This document shows positions 42,654 through 50,566 of a DNA stretch of 64,000 nucleotides, piece by piece (within the stretch, counting starts at the first letter, position 1; every line of letters begins with the position of its first letter). A program made the position numbers and the translations under genes. The stretch covers positions 124,001-188,000 of the forward strand of contig JACPNQ010000024.1 of NCBI GenBank assembly GCA_016185425.1. Reading direction: 5' to 3'. The DNA comes from Acidobacteriota bacterium (lineage in GTDB: Bacteria > Acidobacteriota > Terriglobia > Bryobacterales > Bryobacteraceae). Below the pieces are notes generated by a model. That model worked only from the letters and a program-made list of their open reading frames with translations. It made no database searches and had not been told where the DNA came from.

Positions 42654-43089
42654 GTTGTGCTGTCTCCTGATTGCGGTGGGCTTGTACTGCCCAATCCGGT
42701 CGAGATCAGGATGGAGGCATTCGTTGCAATCCGCACGGTACATGAATCCTGGGAATGCTTCGATTTCGTACCGATACTATCGGCGACGGCGTACTGCCAA
42801 TCGCCGTCGTCGAAAAAGTGCGCTTGCGATGGCCGGCTATGCAGCCAGGGATTCCGTACCAGGACGTAATTTCCGACCTCCCATGCCCAGGCGAGGCGGC
42901 GCCCATGCACCCGAATACCTGCAATTAGGCTAGGTTGCGTATCGAGTGCGGCGAAGGATCGAGCCTTCAGCCAGGGTGTCTATCCAGAAGAAACGCGCGG
43001 CCTGATCAGCCTACGCACAGTACGAGTTCTCCGGTCCAACATGTACCGGAGCAGTCTCGTTTCCTATACTTCGAGGTGGGCCAACAGTA
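42654..43089. other. 436-base intergenic region rich in GTAC
   Basis: Seven complete GTAC tetramers (first bases 42684, 42738, 42768, 42791, 42856, 43020 and 43043), with an eighth at 43087 ending inside the next stop codon; fewer than two are expected by chance. GGCAGTAC occurs twice on the minus strand (42684 and 42791 positions). A hairpin is also possible around 42781-42812 (CGACGGCG with CGCCGTCG). No gene is recognisable. Confidence 0.4.
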
Positions 43090-43353
43090 CTAATGAGCTA
43101 TGAGCATGCGGAGCAAAAAGATCCCCGGCATCAACCAAAGTCCACGCGCGGGGATAGGAATGAATCCGTGCGGCCCGTCGTCATGCAGGTCGTGCCACCA
43201 ACAGATCGCGAAAAGCACCACGGGCAACCCAACTCCCACGGCAATCCGCCACGCCGGTTCCGCCCTGAAGATCCAGGCGACGCCGTAGCCCGCGCCAAAA
43301 TAAATGGCAAAAGACAAAACGGCAAATACGGCAACCATTCCTTGATCCTCCAT
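43090..43353 (-). CDS. Small three-span membrane protein
   Basis: 87 residues, GGAGG five bases before the ATG. Three hydrophobic segments: about 6-28 (VAVFAVLSFAIYFGAGYGVAWIF), 36-52 (RIAVGVGLPVVLFAICW) and 71-86 (LWLMPGIFLLRMLIAH). Between the second and third is the conserved-looking WWHDLHDDGPHG, rich in His/Asp and possibly metal binding. Family not recognised. A fragment of a close copy exists at 41803-41850. Located immediately upstream of PEP-CTERM 2 on the same strand, separated by 436 bases. Confidence 0.7.
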   Translation of the reverse strand: MEDQGMVAVFAVLSFAIYFGAGYGVAWIFRAEPAWRIAVGVGLPVVLFAICWWHDLHDDGPHGFIPIPARGLWLMPGIFLLRMLIAH

Positions 43354-43396
43354 TCACGCCTCCACTTGTTCAGGCGCGAACGTAACGCGGGAACGC

Positions 43397-44338
43397 TCAC
43401 TTGGGAGCGGCGTGCTGGCGAAGGTATTCCTCGACGCGGCTGCGGCCGGCGCCGGGTCCGATATAGTGGAACGCCTCCGCGTATTCGACGCCATATTTTG
43501 CTCCCAGCGCTTTGCTGCGGGCCAGAACGAATTCGCGAATGTAGTTGCGCTCGGCGGTTGTGTCGTCGTCGCCGAGGAGGGGCAAACGCTTGCCCTGCTT
43601 ACTGAGATCGGCGCGGAGCCGGGAGCCGAGATGCCCGGCGGGTCCTTTGGCGCGGTTGGCCCGATTTGCGTCGATCACCTTGTCGATCTGTTTGCCGATG
43701 TCAACGATTCGGGTGATCTCAGGACGGCGGGCAAAGTAGTATTTGTCCGTGACGGCGTGCGCAGCGTGGCCGAGCGCAATCTGTTCCGGAAAGTCGTGTG
43801 CGCGCCCTGCCATCCAGCTAGCGGCTTCCACGGCACGGGCGATCGTGTAGTGGTCGGGGTTCTCCTCATCATGTGCCCAGGGATCCCAGCAGACGACCGT
43901 GTCGGCTCTAAGCGCACGAATGAGGAAGATGAGGCGGCCTATGATTTCGTTGAGCGAAACGTCAGCCATGCGGTGATTGTTGTAGTTGAGGTCGAAGTGG
44001 CCTTTACAGCCGAGGATGCGCGCGATCTCGGCGTTGTCGCGTTCGTTGCCTAGGACATGCTCGCCGATGGTGCCGGGCGTGCCGAGGCCGGGAGCGTCGC
44101 CCATATCGTCGTTGGTGGCACGGATGAGATAACCCGTATAGCCCTCCTCAATCAGTTTGGCAACGGTACCGGCGGCGGAGAGAGGTATATCGTCGGAATG
44201 AGCCTGGACCGCTAGGAGCACCTTGCCCTTGTGCGGCTGGTTGGCATTGGGACGCTCAAGGACGACGTTTGGGGCCGGAGCTTGTTGAGCGAGAGCCGTG
44301 GATGCGAGGAGAGACGGAAGGAATTCGCGCCGTAGCAT
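43397..44338 (-). CDS. Exported PIG-L family deacetylase
   Basis: 313 residues. N-terminal signal (RREFLPSLLASTALAQQ, with a twin-Arg-like start). The PIG-L motif is VLLAVQAHSDDIPLSAAGTVAKL (about 40-62), with AHSDD in place of the usual AHPDD, and DPWAHDEENPDHYTIARAVEAA (about 150-171) supplies the other Zn ligands. The family removes N-acetyl groups from GlcNAc-type sugars, e.g. in mycothiol, bacillithiol or GPI-like pathways; the exported form may act on cell-envelope sugars. TATAAT exactly six bases before the ATG. Confidence 0.9.
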   Translation of the reverse strand: MLRREFLPSLLASTALAQQAPAPNVVLERPNANQPHKGKVLLAVQAHSDDIPLSAAGTVAKLIEEGYTGYLIRATNDDMGDAPGLGTPGTIGEHVLGNERDNAEIARILGCKGHFDLNYNNHRMADVSLNEIIGRLIFLIRALRADTVVCWDPWAHDEENPDHYTIARAVEAASWMAGRAHDFPEQIALGHAAHAVTDKYYFARRPEITRIVDIGKQIDKVIDANRANRAKGPAGHLGSRLRADLSKQGKRLPLLGDDDTTAERNYIREFVLARSKALGAKYGVEYAEAFHYIGPGAGRSRVEEYLRQHAAPK

Positions 44339-44344
44339 TGGGGG

Positions 44345-44350
44345 ATTATA
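44345..44350 (-). promoter_or_regulatory. Exact TATAAT six nt before the PIG-L start codon
   Basis: TATAAT on the minus strand, then CCCCCA and ATG. One of the clearest leaderless promoter candidates in the window. There is no room for a ribosome-binding site between the box and the start codon. Confidence 0.55.
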
Positions 44351-44359
44351 TCCCCGGCA

Positions 44360-44812
44360 CTAGGGTTTGGCAGCGGGTGGCGGATTCTTCTTGATCGTGC
44401 CGAATAATTTGCCGCCGTGCCCGTCGACCGCCGCCCACGTGCCGACGTAGTTGCCGTCGTAAAACAGAACGCGCGCCGTGAACGTGCCGGACCCGGGGAC
44501 GACGAAGTTAGTGAGTGAGACAACCGGTGTGTCGCCGGCCCACACGATCGGGATGGGAAGGGAGACGGCGAGATCCTTGCCGTTGTATTGAATGCGAACT
44601 TCGAATTTCCAGAGGTTTCCGTTGGCTTTGCTGATTTTCTCGATGACGTATTTGTCCTGTTTGAGCTCGGAACCATCTCCGCGTGTGTAATAGCCGGAGA
44701 GGGTGACGTTATTGAGCGACTCCGCAAAGTTCTTCTCTGCCGCTGTGAGGACCGGCTCCTGGGCAGAGAGGGTCAGGGCGGCAGACAGGATAATCGCCAG
44801 GCGAGGGAACAT
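44360..44812 (-). CDS. Exported hypothetical protein
   Basis: About 150 residues from MFPRLAIILSAALTLSAQE, a signal peptide. The mature chain is a small mixed domain with a repeated beta pattern (NNVTLSGYYTRGDGSELKQDKY; FEVRIQYNGKDLAVSLPIPIVW; SGTFTARVLFYDGNYVGTWAA), ending GGKLFGTIKKN. Sequences with this look are common in Planctomycetes and Acidobacteria without a known role. TATTCT lies six bases before the ATG. Divergent from the VOC gene, 26 bases between start codons. Confidence 0.75.
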   Translation of the reverse strand: MFPRLAIILSAALTLSAQEPVLTAAEKNFAESLNNVTLSGYYTRGDGSELKQDKYVIEKISKANGNLWKFEVRIQYNGKDLAVSLPIPIVWAGDTPVVSLTNFVVPGSGTFTARVLFYDGNYVGTWAAVDGHGGKLFGTIKKNPPPAAKP

Positions 44813-44838
44813 ATTGAGAGAATAACGAATCACCGGAT

Positions 44839-45666
44839 ATGTGGAACAGACGATACTTTCTTACGGCCGTGCTCAGTTGCGGGTTGCAGGCGGCGACCCA
44901 TTTCCATCACTTGCAGTTGAATGTGCGCGATCCGGCGGCTGCGATCGCTTTCTACACGTCCCGCTTTGATTGCACTCGCGCGAAATATATGGACGGCTCC
45001 GATGCCGTGTTTGCGCAGAAGTCGTGGCTGCTGTTTCGAAAAGTGAAGCAAGCTCCGCCGCCGGAGATTGCATCGGCCATCTGGCATTTCGGCTGGGGCG
45101 CCGAAGACATGCCCAAGACCTACGCAGAGCAACTGGCAAACGGGACACCGTTTGATACGCCGCTAACCGACATCAGCGATCTCACCCGCACACCCGGCTT
45201 TTACTACGCCTATGTGCGCGGACCGGAGGGTGCCCTGATCGAGCTGAATACCGCGAATCACCACCGTTTCGGCCATCTTCATCTCTTAAGTGCCGACCCC
45301 GTCGCCGCCGGCCATTGGTGGGCGAAACATTTTGGCGTCGTCTGGCCCCCGCCCGGACGCACGCCCAATCGGGACGCTCGTTTCTACAAAGGCTTTCAAG
45401 TGGGGCCGGCTGTCAGCTTTCAATTGGACAACGTGAACGTAATCATCTTCCCGGCCGAGTACCTACGGCCTCCGGTGCGATTGGTCTCGACGCGAGGGCG
45501 CGTGGTCGACCATGTTGGCCTGCGCGTCGACGACCTGGTTGGAACTGTGCGCCGCTTGCGTGCGGAGGGGGTGCTAATCCTCGAACCTCCACGCAGGAGC
45601 CGGGGAATACGAACGGCGATGATCGAAGGCCCGGATCGCCTGGCAATACAACTGGTCGAGTATTAG
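44839..45666 (+). CDS. Exported VOC-family protein, two domains
   Basis: 275 residues. The N-terminus WNRRYFLTAVLSCGLQAATH looks like an export signal. The first VOC module starts FHHLQLNVRDPAAAIAFYTS (about 22-41) and ends GPEGALIELNTAN; the second starts FGHLHLLSADPVAAGHWWAKHFG (about 144-166) and ends GPDRLAIQLVEY. His and Glu at the expected metal-binding places (HHL, ELN, HVGL, QLVEY) suggest a metal-dependent ring-cleaving or lyase-type reaction, but the exact chemistry cannot be told. Its last codon overlaps the convergent sirtuin gene by four bases (TTAG). Confidence 0.85.
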   Translation: MWNRRYFLTAVLSCGLQAATHFHHLQLNVRDPAAAIAFYTSRFDCTRAKYMDGSDAVFAQKSWLLFRKVKQAPPPEIASAIWHFGWGAEDMPKTYAEQLANGTPFDTPLTDISDLTRTPGFYYAYVRGPEGALIELNTANHHRFGHLHLLSADPVAAGHWWAKHFGVVWPPPGRTPNRDARFYKGFQVGPAVSFQLDNVNVIIFPAEYLRPPVRLVSTRGRVVDHVGLRVDDLVGTVRRLRAEGVLILEPPRRSRGIRTAMIEGPDRLAIQLVEY

Positions 45667-46382
45667 GCGACAATCTGTGGCAGCAGTTCCCCGCATAGGC
45701 CGCGAAGAGAGACCGTGACCGCTCCCGAATAGGCCGTGCCGTCGAGATTGACCTCAATTGTCGACGAGCCGGCCGATCGCGCCAGATCGATGAGTCCGGC
45801 TGCCGGATAGACCTGGGCCGAAGTACCCGCGATCAGCAGCACCTGAGAGCCGTGAACCGCGCGTTCCGCATCGTCCCACACGGCGCGTGGAAGCGATTCG
45901 CCGAACCACACCACTCCCGGACGCAGTGGCGCGCTGCACTCTGGACAAACTGGGACGCCCGTGAATACCGTGGCCGTGTCGCGCCGCTGATACGCGCATC
46001 GTGAGCACCGCGATATCCAGATATCGCCGTGGACCTTCCGGATATTTCTCGATCCGGCGCGGTCATGCAGCCCGTCGACGTTCTGTGTGATCAGCGTGAA
46101 GACAGGCGCCCGCCGTTCGAGCTCGGCAATCGCGCGATGGCCCGCGTTCGGCTGCGCTTCGCCGATCCGTCCGCGCCGCCATACATACCACTCCCACACA
46201 AGCTCCGGATCGCGCGCAAAGGCTTCCGGCGTCGCGAGCTCCTCCGGCCGGAAGTTGCGCCACAATCCGCCTGCGCCGCGAAACGTCGGAATGCCGCTCT
46301 CCGCGGAGATACCCGCGCCGGTAAGAACCGAGACCCGGTCCGCGGCGGCCAGAATCTCCCGCGCGCGATCGATGCCGCTCAT
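45663..46382 (-). CDS. cobB: NAD-dependent protein deacylase (sirtuin)
   Basis: 239 residues, standard bacterial sirtuin. NAD-binding VSVLTGAGISAESGIPTFRG (about 18-37), TLITQNVDGLHDRAGS (about 97-112) followed by catalytic His in VHGDIWISRCSRC, and the Zn ribbon C-x2-C...C-x2-C (CSRC and CPEC). LIAGTSAQVYPAAGLI and the C-terminal strand follow. Class III (CobB-like); the GIPTFRG with Arg suggests acceptance of succinyl/acyl groups. It removes acyl groups from lysines at NAD expense. Its start overlaps the stop of the LexA-like protease gene as ATGA, so the two are coupled. Confidence 0.95.
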   Translation of the reverse strand: MSGIDRAREILAAADRVSVLTGAGISAESGIPTFRGAGGLWRNFRPEELATPEAFARDPELVWEWYVWRRGRIGEAQPNAGHRAIAELERRAPVFTLITQNVDGLHDRAGSRNIRKVHGDIWISRCSRCAYQRRDTATVFTGVPVCPECSAPLRPGVVWFGESLPRAVWDDAERAVHGSQVLLIAGTSAQVYPAAGLIDLARSAGSSTIEVNLDGTAYSGAVTVSLRGLCGELLPQIVA

Positions 46383-47164
46383 TCTTCGGCGGGCAGCACG
46401 GCGACAAATTCGCCGATCACTTTAAACTCGTCCGGCGTTAGATTCCACTCTTCAAACTCCGGGTTCAACGGGATCATCCGGATACGCTCGTGCTCCCAGG
46501 TGCCATCTTCGTTCATGCGTTTCTCGCTGCGGTAGACTTTGACGGTGAACTGAGCCGTAGCATCGGTCGAGCCGAATTTTTCGATCAGCAGCTTCGCGCC
46601 GCTTCGACTGCCGCCGCCATGAGGCTTGAACAGGCAATAACTCCCGTCGGGAATCAGTGGCTCCATCGAGCAGCCCACGACTTTTGCGGCAAACATCCCC
46701 GGCGCGGGCCGTATTCCGGAGGGAGGGTCAATCGAGCCAATCACGTCGCCGGGAAGTTGTTCTTCGCTCAATCCGCCCGCGGCGGCGCTGAGCTTGATGA
46801 CAGGTACGGCGCCGACCGTGTTCACATTTTCACGATACAAGCGCCGGAGCCGCGCTTCGGGATCGGCGGCCACGGTCTGTTGGCGGTCTGTAGAGCGGAT
46901 GACTCCGTCGAACGTCGACTCAATGTAGGCAAGCGTCTCGGCCGCTCCATGGTCGCGAACCATCGACTCGATCGTCTCTTCCAGTCCGGACAGCACTTCG
47001 GACTCTTCCGTCTCGAACGACTCCCAATCCCGCCGTGCCTTTACGTACAACCGGTTCGCTGCTTTATCCAGGAGTATCACTCCGGCGCGTTCAGGTGTAG
47101 CGCCCGGTAGGCAGACCTCCAACACGATGTACTCCAAAGGGCGCATCTGAAGGGCGGAGGTCAT
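46379..47164 (-). CDS. HTH-less S24 (LexA-like) peptidase with DUF3037-like N-domain
   Basis: 261 residues. The N-terminal part (LEYIVLEVCLPGATPERAGVI; ANRLYVKARRDWESF, about 10-55) resembles DUF3037 and is followed by a helical linker. No helix-turn-helix is visible. The C-terminal half is an S24 fold: VPVIKLSAAAGGLSEEQ carries a likely Ala-Gly self-cleavage site (about 126), FAAKVVGCSMEPLIPDGSYCLF the nucleophile Ser (about 167), and QFTVKVYRSEKR the Lys partner (about 207). It may be a self-cleaving sensor or antirepressor-type protease. It ends in an ATGA overlap with cobB. Confidence 0.82.
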   Translation of the reverse strand: MTSALQMRPLEYIVLEVCLPGATPERAGVILLDKAANRLYVKARRDWESFETEESEVLSGLEETIESMVRDHGAAETLAYIESTFDGVIRSTDRQQTVAADPEARLRRLYRENVNTVGAVPVIKLSAAAGGLSEEQLPGDVIGSIDPPSGIRPAPGMFAAKVVGCSMEPLIPDGSYCLFKPHGGGSRSGAKLLIEKFGSTDATAQFTVKVYRSEKRMNEDGTWEHERIRMIPLNPEFEEWNLTPDEFKVIGEFVAVLPAEE

Positions 47165-47196
47165 AATAACAGGGGAATCGATCTTATCGACCAGAT

Positions 47197-48207
47197 CTAC
47201 TTCCGCTTTACTTCCGGTGCATACGGATAGTAGCCTTTTCGCGCCCGTACCGTCACATTCGGCAGTTGCACGGAAATGCGAATACTGCGGAAGACCTTCG
47301 GCTGGTCCGCATTCTCCGGCACATAGCGAAGAATATACTGCGTGGTAACCTCGCCGGCCGTAGCCGAAACAGCGCGGAACATGCCCTTCGCAATCTCCGA
47401 TGCATACCCGCCTGTTCCCACTTTCAACGCATAATTGCCTTCATCCGACGGCGTCGACAGGTATCCCGAAACATCCTTGTACAAACCCTGCAACGGATAC
47501 TCGACGCGCCCGCCCGTCTCCTCCGCCAACCGCAGCAGATTCTTTTCCGCAACGGTGTTAAACCCAAACGCCACCGTCGACACACCGTAAACCGTCACCA
47601 GGTTGCGCTGCGCGATTTCAACGACTTCATCCAGGGTCTTCTTGCTCGCATTATCGTGCCCGTCGCCGATCACGACGATGACACGGCGCGGCTCCAGCGG
47701 CTCACCCTTCACCAAGCTTCGCGACGTGCACGCCGTATAAATCGCGTCATAGAGCGCCGCGCCCCCGCCCGGTTTCAGCTTCCGGATCCTGTCTACGATC
47801 TTCGACGATTCCTGCGTCGTATTCACCGCAAGCTCCGCCTCATTCCCGTACGTGATCAGGTATCCGGAGAACCGCTTGTCATCGTCCGGAATCAACGCCA
47901 GCGCCAGCTCAATCGCCGATTCCTGATAATTCTTCCAATGCAGCCGGCTCGCATTCGACAAATCGAGCAGCAGCCCCACGACCACGGGCTGATTCCGTTC
48001 GCGGCTGAAGTAGGAGATCTGCTGTAGCTTGCCTTCGTCGTAGATCTTGAAGTCTTCCTTCTTCAGATCCGACACAAAGCGGCCTTTATCGTCGGTCACC
48101 GTCACGGGCACGATCACCTCGTTGACGGACACGTTGATCGATGCTGGTTGCTGCTGCGCGTACAGAGCGGAGCCGGCGAGACACTGGAGAAATGCGGAAC
48201 GGCGCAT
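47197..48207 (-). CDS. VWFA-related acidobacterial domain protein
   Basis: 336 residues from the ATG at 48207; the frame is open upstream but overlaps the terminator and promoter. Signal peptide RRSAFLQCLAGSALYAQQ. An N-terminal beta strand set (VNEVIVPVTVTDDKGRFVSDLKKEDFKIYD) is characteristic of this family. The VWA core starts VVVGLLLDLSNASRLHWKN (MIDAS-type DxSxS with Ser replaced partly by Asn), followed by GGGAALYDAIYTA and RRVIVVIGDGHDNAS. Function unknown; family members are extracellular or periplasmic and abundant in Acidobacteria. TATAAT lies six bases before the ATG. Confidence 0.92.
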   Translation of the reverse strand: MRRSAFLQCLAGSALYAQQQPASINVSVNEVIVPVTVTDDKGRFVSDLKKEDFKIYDEGKLQQISYFSRERNQPVVVGLLLDLSNASRLHWKNYQESAIELALALIPDDDKRFSGYLITYGNEAELAVNTTQESSKIVDRIRKLKPGGGAALYDAIYTACTSRSLVKGEPLEPRRVIVVIGDGHDNASKKTLDEVVEIAQRNLVTVYGVSTVAFGFNTVAEKNLLRLAEETGGRVEYPLQGLYKDVSGYLSTPSDEGNYALKVGTGGYASEIAKGMFRAVSATAGEVTTQYILRYVPENADQPKVFRSIRISVQLPNVTVRARKGYYPYAPEVKRK

Positions 48208-48213
48208 AGCTAA

Positions 48214-48244
48214 ATTATAAGGGTCGCGGCATCCACCGCGACCC
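48214..48244 (-). promoter_or_regulatory. Terminator hairpin abutting a TATAAT box
   Basis: On the minus strand GGGTCGCGG pairs with CCGCGACCC (48244-48236 and 48229-48221) around a six-base loop: a perfect nine-pair stem followed by TTATAATTT. It terminates the upstream M48 gene, and its T/A tail contains the TATAAT (48219-48214) six bases before the VWFA ATG. Terminator and promoter overlap. Confidence 0.65.
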
Positions 48245-48271
48245 CGGCTGTTTCGTAAAGTTTCCTCACCC

Positions 48272-49348
48272 TCAGTTTTCGGGCGCGGCGTTAGGACGTT
48301 TCTTGAGCTTCGGACGCTCATCTTCGTCTTCCTTCGGCTTCTTGCCGTCCTCGTCCGCATCCACAGGTCCGGTCGTCGAACCAGGCATACGGCGCAGGCG
48401 CGGGCGGTTGGAATCGGTCTCTTCACCCTTGCGGCGGTTCAGCAGAGAGGTTAGCCGGCCCTTCACTTCATTAAACTCCGACGTGGTGACCACGTATTCC
48501 GGCTTCGCTTCCAGTAGTTCCTGGATATTCTTCTGCGCCGTTTCGATGCGGTCGTCCGTCAGCGGGTGCGAAGAGAACACCTTCGCCATCGTGCCGGGTT
48601 TCCGCTTCTCCAGCGACTGAAGCTTCTCAAAGAAATCCACGAACGCCGTCGGATCGTACCCGGCCTTGTAGAGGTACTGCAAACCCAGCAGATCCGCCTC
48701 GCGCTCAAAACCGCGGGAGAACGCGAGGAAACCCATCGGGATCAGGACGCTCGCGCCCTGCCGGATACCATAGCCCGCCCATCCGCCCATGAAAATCAGT
48801 GGGATTGTCGCCAGGTTCGCAATCTGGCCGCGCGTCGCCTGCTTCGTGCCGTGCCGCGCCGCAATGTGCGCGATCTCATGGGCCATCACGCCCGCCAGCT
48901 CGGACTCGCTGTCGGCCTTCAGGATCAGCCCTGTGTTGACGAAAAAGAACCCTCCCGGCAGCGCGAACGCGTTTACTTCCTCGCTGTCGATCACCTTGAT
49001 CGATACGGGTACTTTCGTGTCGGAGTTGCGCACCAGGTTCTGCCCGACGCGGTTCACATACTCCGCAATCACCGGGTCGTCGACAATCTTCGCCGACCGC
49101 TCAATCTCCTGTGCCAAGCCTTTGCCGAGAGCGATCTCCTTCTCAATCGAATAAAAATTCGTCCCTTTGCCCACGTCGCGCTCACCGATCGCTTCGACGT
49201 CCTTCTTCACCGGCTTCTTCTTGCCGTTGGTTTTGGGTTTTTCGTCCGCCTTCTTGTCGGCGTCCTTCGTCTCCTCGGCAAACACAGGCGCGGTCGCAAG
49301 GGAAACGGCAATCGCGGCTGCTAACGGAAGATGGAGCAGGTGTTTCAT
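48272..49348 (-). CDS. M48-family metalloprotease
   Basis: 358 residues from MKHLLHLPLAAAIAVSLATA, a signal peptide, with an AAGGAGT about six bases upstream. A Lys/Asp-rich segment (about 25-55) precedes the peptidase: the Zn motif in VMAHEIAHIAARHGTKQATRG (HExxH, about 150), a third-ligand Glu in FSRGFEREADLLGLQYLYKAG, and a Tyr/Asp-rich C-terminal charged tail (about 310-358). Exported M48 proteases degrade misfolded envelope proteins and are often lipoproteins or TPR-linked. TATAAT at 49373-49378 (minus strand) is 25 bases before the ATG, giving a leadered transcript with a normal ribosome-binding site. Confidence 0.9.
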   Translation of the reverse strand: MKHLLHLPLAAAIAVSLATAPVFAEETKDADKKADEKPKTNGKKKPVKKDVEAIGERDVGKGTNFYSIEKEIALGKGLAQEIERSAKIVDDPVIAEYVNRVGQNLVRNSDTKVPVSIKVIDSEEVNAFALPGGFFFVNTGLILKADSESELAGVMAHEIAHIAARHGTKQATRGQIANLATIPLIFMGGWAGYGIRQGASVLIPMGFLAFSRGFEREADLLGLQYLYKAGYDPTAFVDFFEKLQSLEKRKPGTMAKVFSSHPLTDDRIETAQKNIQELLEAKPEYVVTTSEFNEVKGRLTSLLNRRKGEETDSNRPRLRRMPGSTTGPVDADEDGKKPKEDEDERPKLKKRPNAAPEN

Positions 49349-49444
49349 GTGACTCCTTGCAAAGTTGCCCTCATTATAGCGCTGACGCAATTCGGACACA
49401 GTGTCGCCCGTCAGGCTCAATTCATGTTACGCATAGAATCTGGA

Positions 49445-50566
49445 ATGCGTTTCGAATCTTTGTGGGAACGGCACCGCCCGGACTTCCCCGTCACCAAAAA
49501 TCTGATTTACCTGAATCACGCGGCGGTCTCCCCCGTCTGCCGCGCCGCCGCCGGGGCCATGCGCTGGTTGGCCACCGACGCCGAAGAATTCGGCTCGTTT
49601 CACTATGATAAGTGGCTTGCCTGCTACGACGGCGTGCGCCGCGAAGCCGCCCGCCTGCTCAACGCCGATCCCGGCGAAATCGCAATTGTAAAAAATACTT
49701 CGGAAGGCATCGCCACCGTCGCCCTGGGTCTCGATTGGCGGTCCGGCGACCGCATCGTCGCCTTCCACGATGAGTTTCCTGCCAACCAGTACCCCTGGAT
49801 CAAACTCGCGGAGAAAGGCATGGCGATCACGTGGCTGCGCCCCGATGCCCCGCTCGAAGAAATCGATCGCGCCGCTAAAGGGGCAAGACTCCTCGCCATC
49901 TCCTACGTCCAGTTCCTCTCCGGCTACCGCTGCGACCTCACCGCCATCGGCGAAATCTGCGCCCGCCACGGCGTCTTCTTTTTTGTCGACGCTATTCAAG
50001 GCCTCGGCGCCTTCCCCTTCGATGTCCGCCAATCCAAAATCCACGCCGCCGCCGCCGACGGCCACAAATGGCTCACTGGTCCGGAAGGCTGCGGCATCCT
50101 CTACATCCAAAAGGACGTTCAGGATTCCGTCGAGCCCGTCGAATTCGGGTGGACCAATGCCGCCTCCCACGCCGACTACGGCAGCCGCGACATGACCCTC
50201 CGCTCTGACGCCGGCCGCTACGAACCCGGCACGCTCAACACCATCGGCTGCTTCGGCCTCGAAGCCGCCATGCGTTTCCTCAACGGCGCCGGCATCGATA
50301 ACATTGCCCCCGTCGTCCAATCTCTCTCCGATCAAGTCGCCGAAGGCGCGCTCGCCAAAGGCTACGAACTCCTGGCCCCGCGCACCCCCGAAACGGGCGC
50401 CGGCATCGTCTCAATGCGCAAGGAAGGCGTCGACTGCCGCATGATCTGGCGCGACCTCAAGGCGAAGGGCATCATCACCGCCCCGCGCGCCGGCTGGCTC
50501 CGCGTTTCCCCGCATTTCTATATCAGTCCGGCGGAGATTGCGGCGTTTCTTGACGCGCTCCCATAG
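49445..50566 (+). CDS. Class V aminotransferase-family PLP enzyme
   Basis: About 373 residues from the ATG at 49445, chosen because TAGAAT lies five bases upstream; an in-frame ATG 21 bases earlier is possible. NLIYLNHAAVSPVCRAAAGAM (about 19-39) is the class V N-terminus. FFFVDAIQGLGAFPFDV is the Asp-pocket region, and the PLP-binding Lys is in AAADGHKWLTGPEGCGILY (about 203-221). GRYEPGTLNTIGCFGLEAAM follows. It resembles cysteine desulfurase-like or isopenicillin-epimerase-like members; substrate undetermined. Its 3' end overlaps the convergent EamA gene by 44 bases. Confidence 0.9.
   Translation: MRFESLWERHRPDFPVTKNLIYLNHAAVSPVCRAAAGAMRWLATDAEEFGSFHYDKWLACYDGVRREAARLLNADPGEIAIVKNTSEGIATVALGLDWRSGDRIVAFHDEFPANQYPWIKLAEKGMAITWLRPDAPLEEIDRAAKGARLLAISYVQFLSGYRCDLTAIGEICARHGVFFFVDAIQGLGAFPFDVRQSKIHAAAADGHKWLTGPEGCGILYIQKDVQDSVEPVEFGWTNAASHADYGSRDMTLRSDAGRYEPGTLNTIGCFGLEAAMRFLNGAGIDNIAPVVQSLSDQVAEGALAKGYELLAPRTPETGAGIVSMRKEGVDCRMIWRDLKAKGIITAPRAGWLRVSPHFYISPAEIAAFLDALP

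Noticed and set aside
42576..42933. Small plus-strand frames between PEP-CTERM 2 and the membrane protein
   Set aside because: They overlap each other in different frames and look like chance frames in non-coding DNA.
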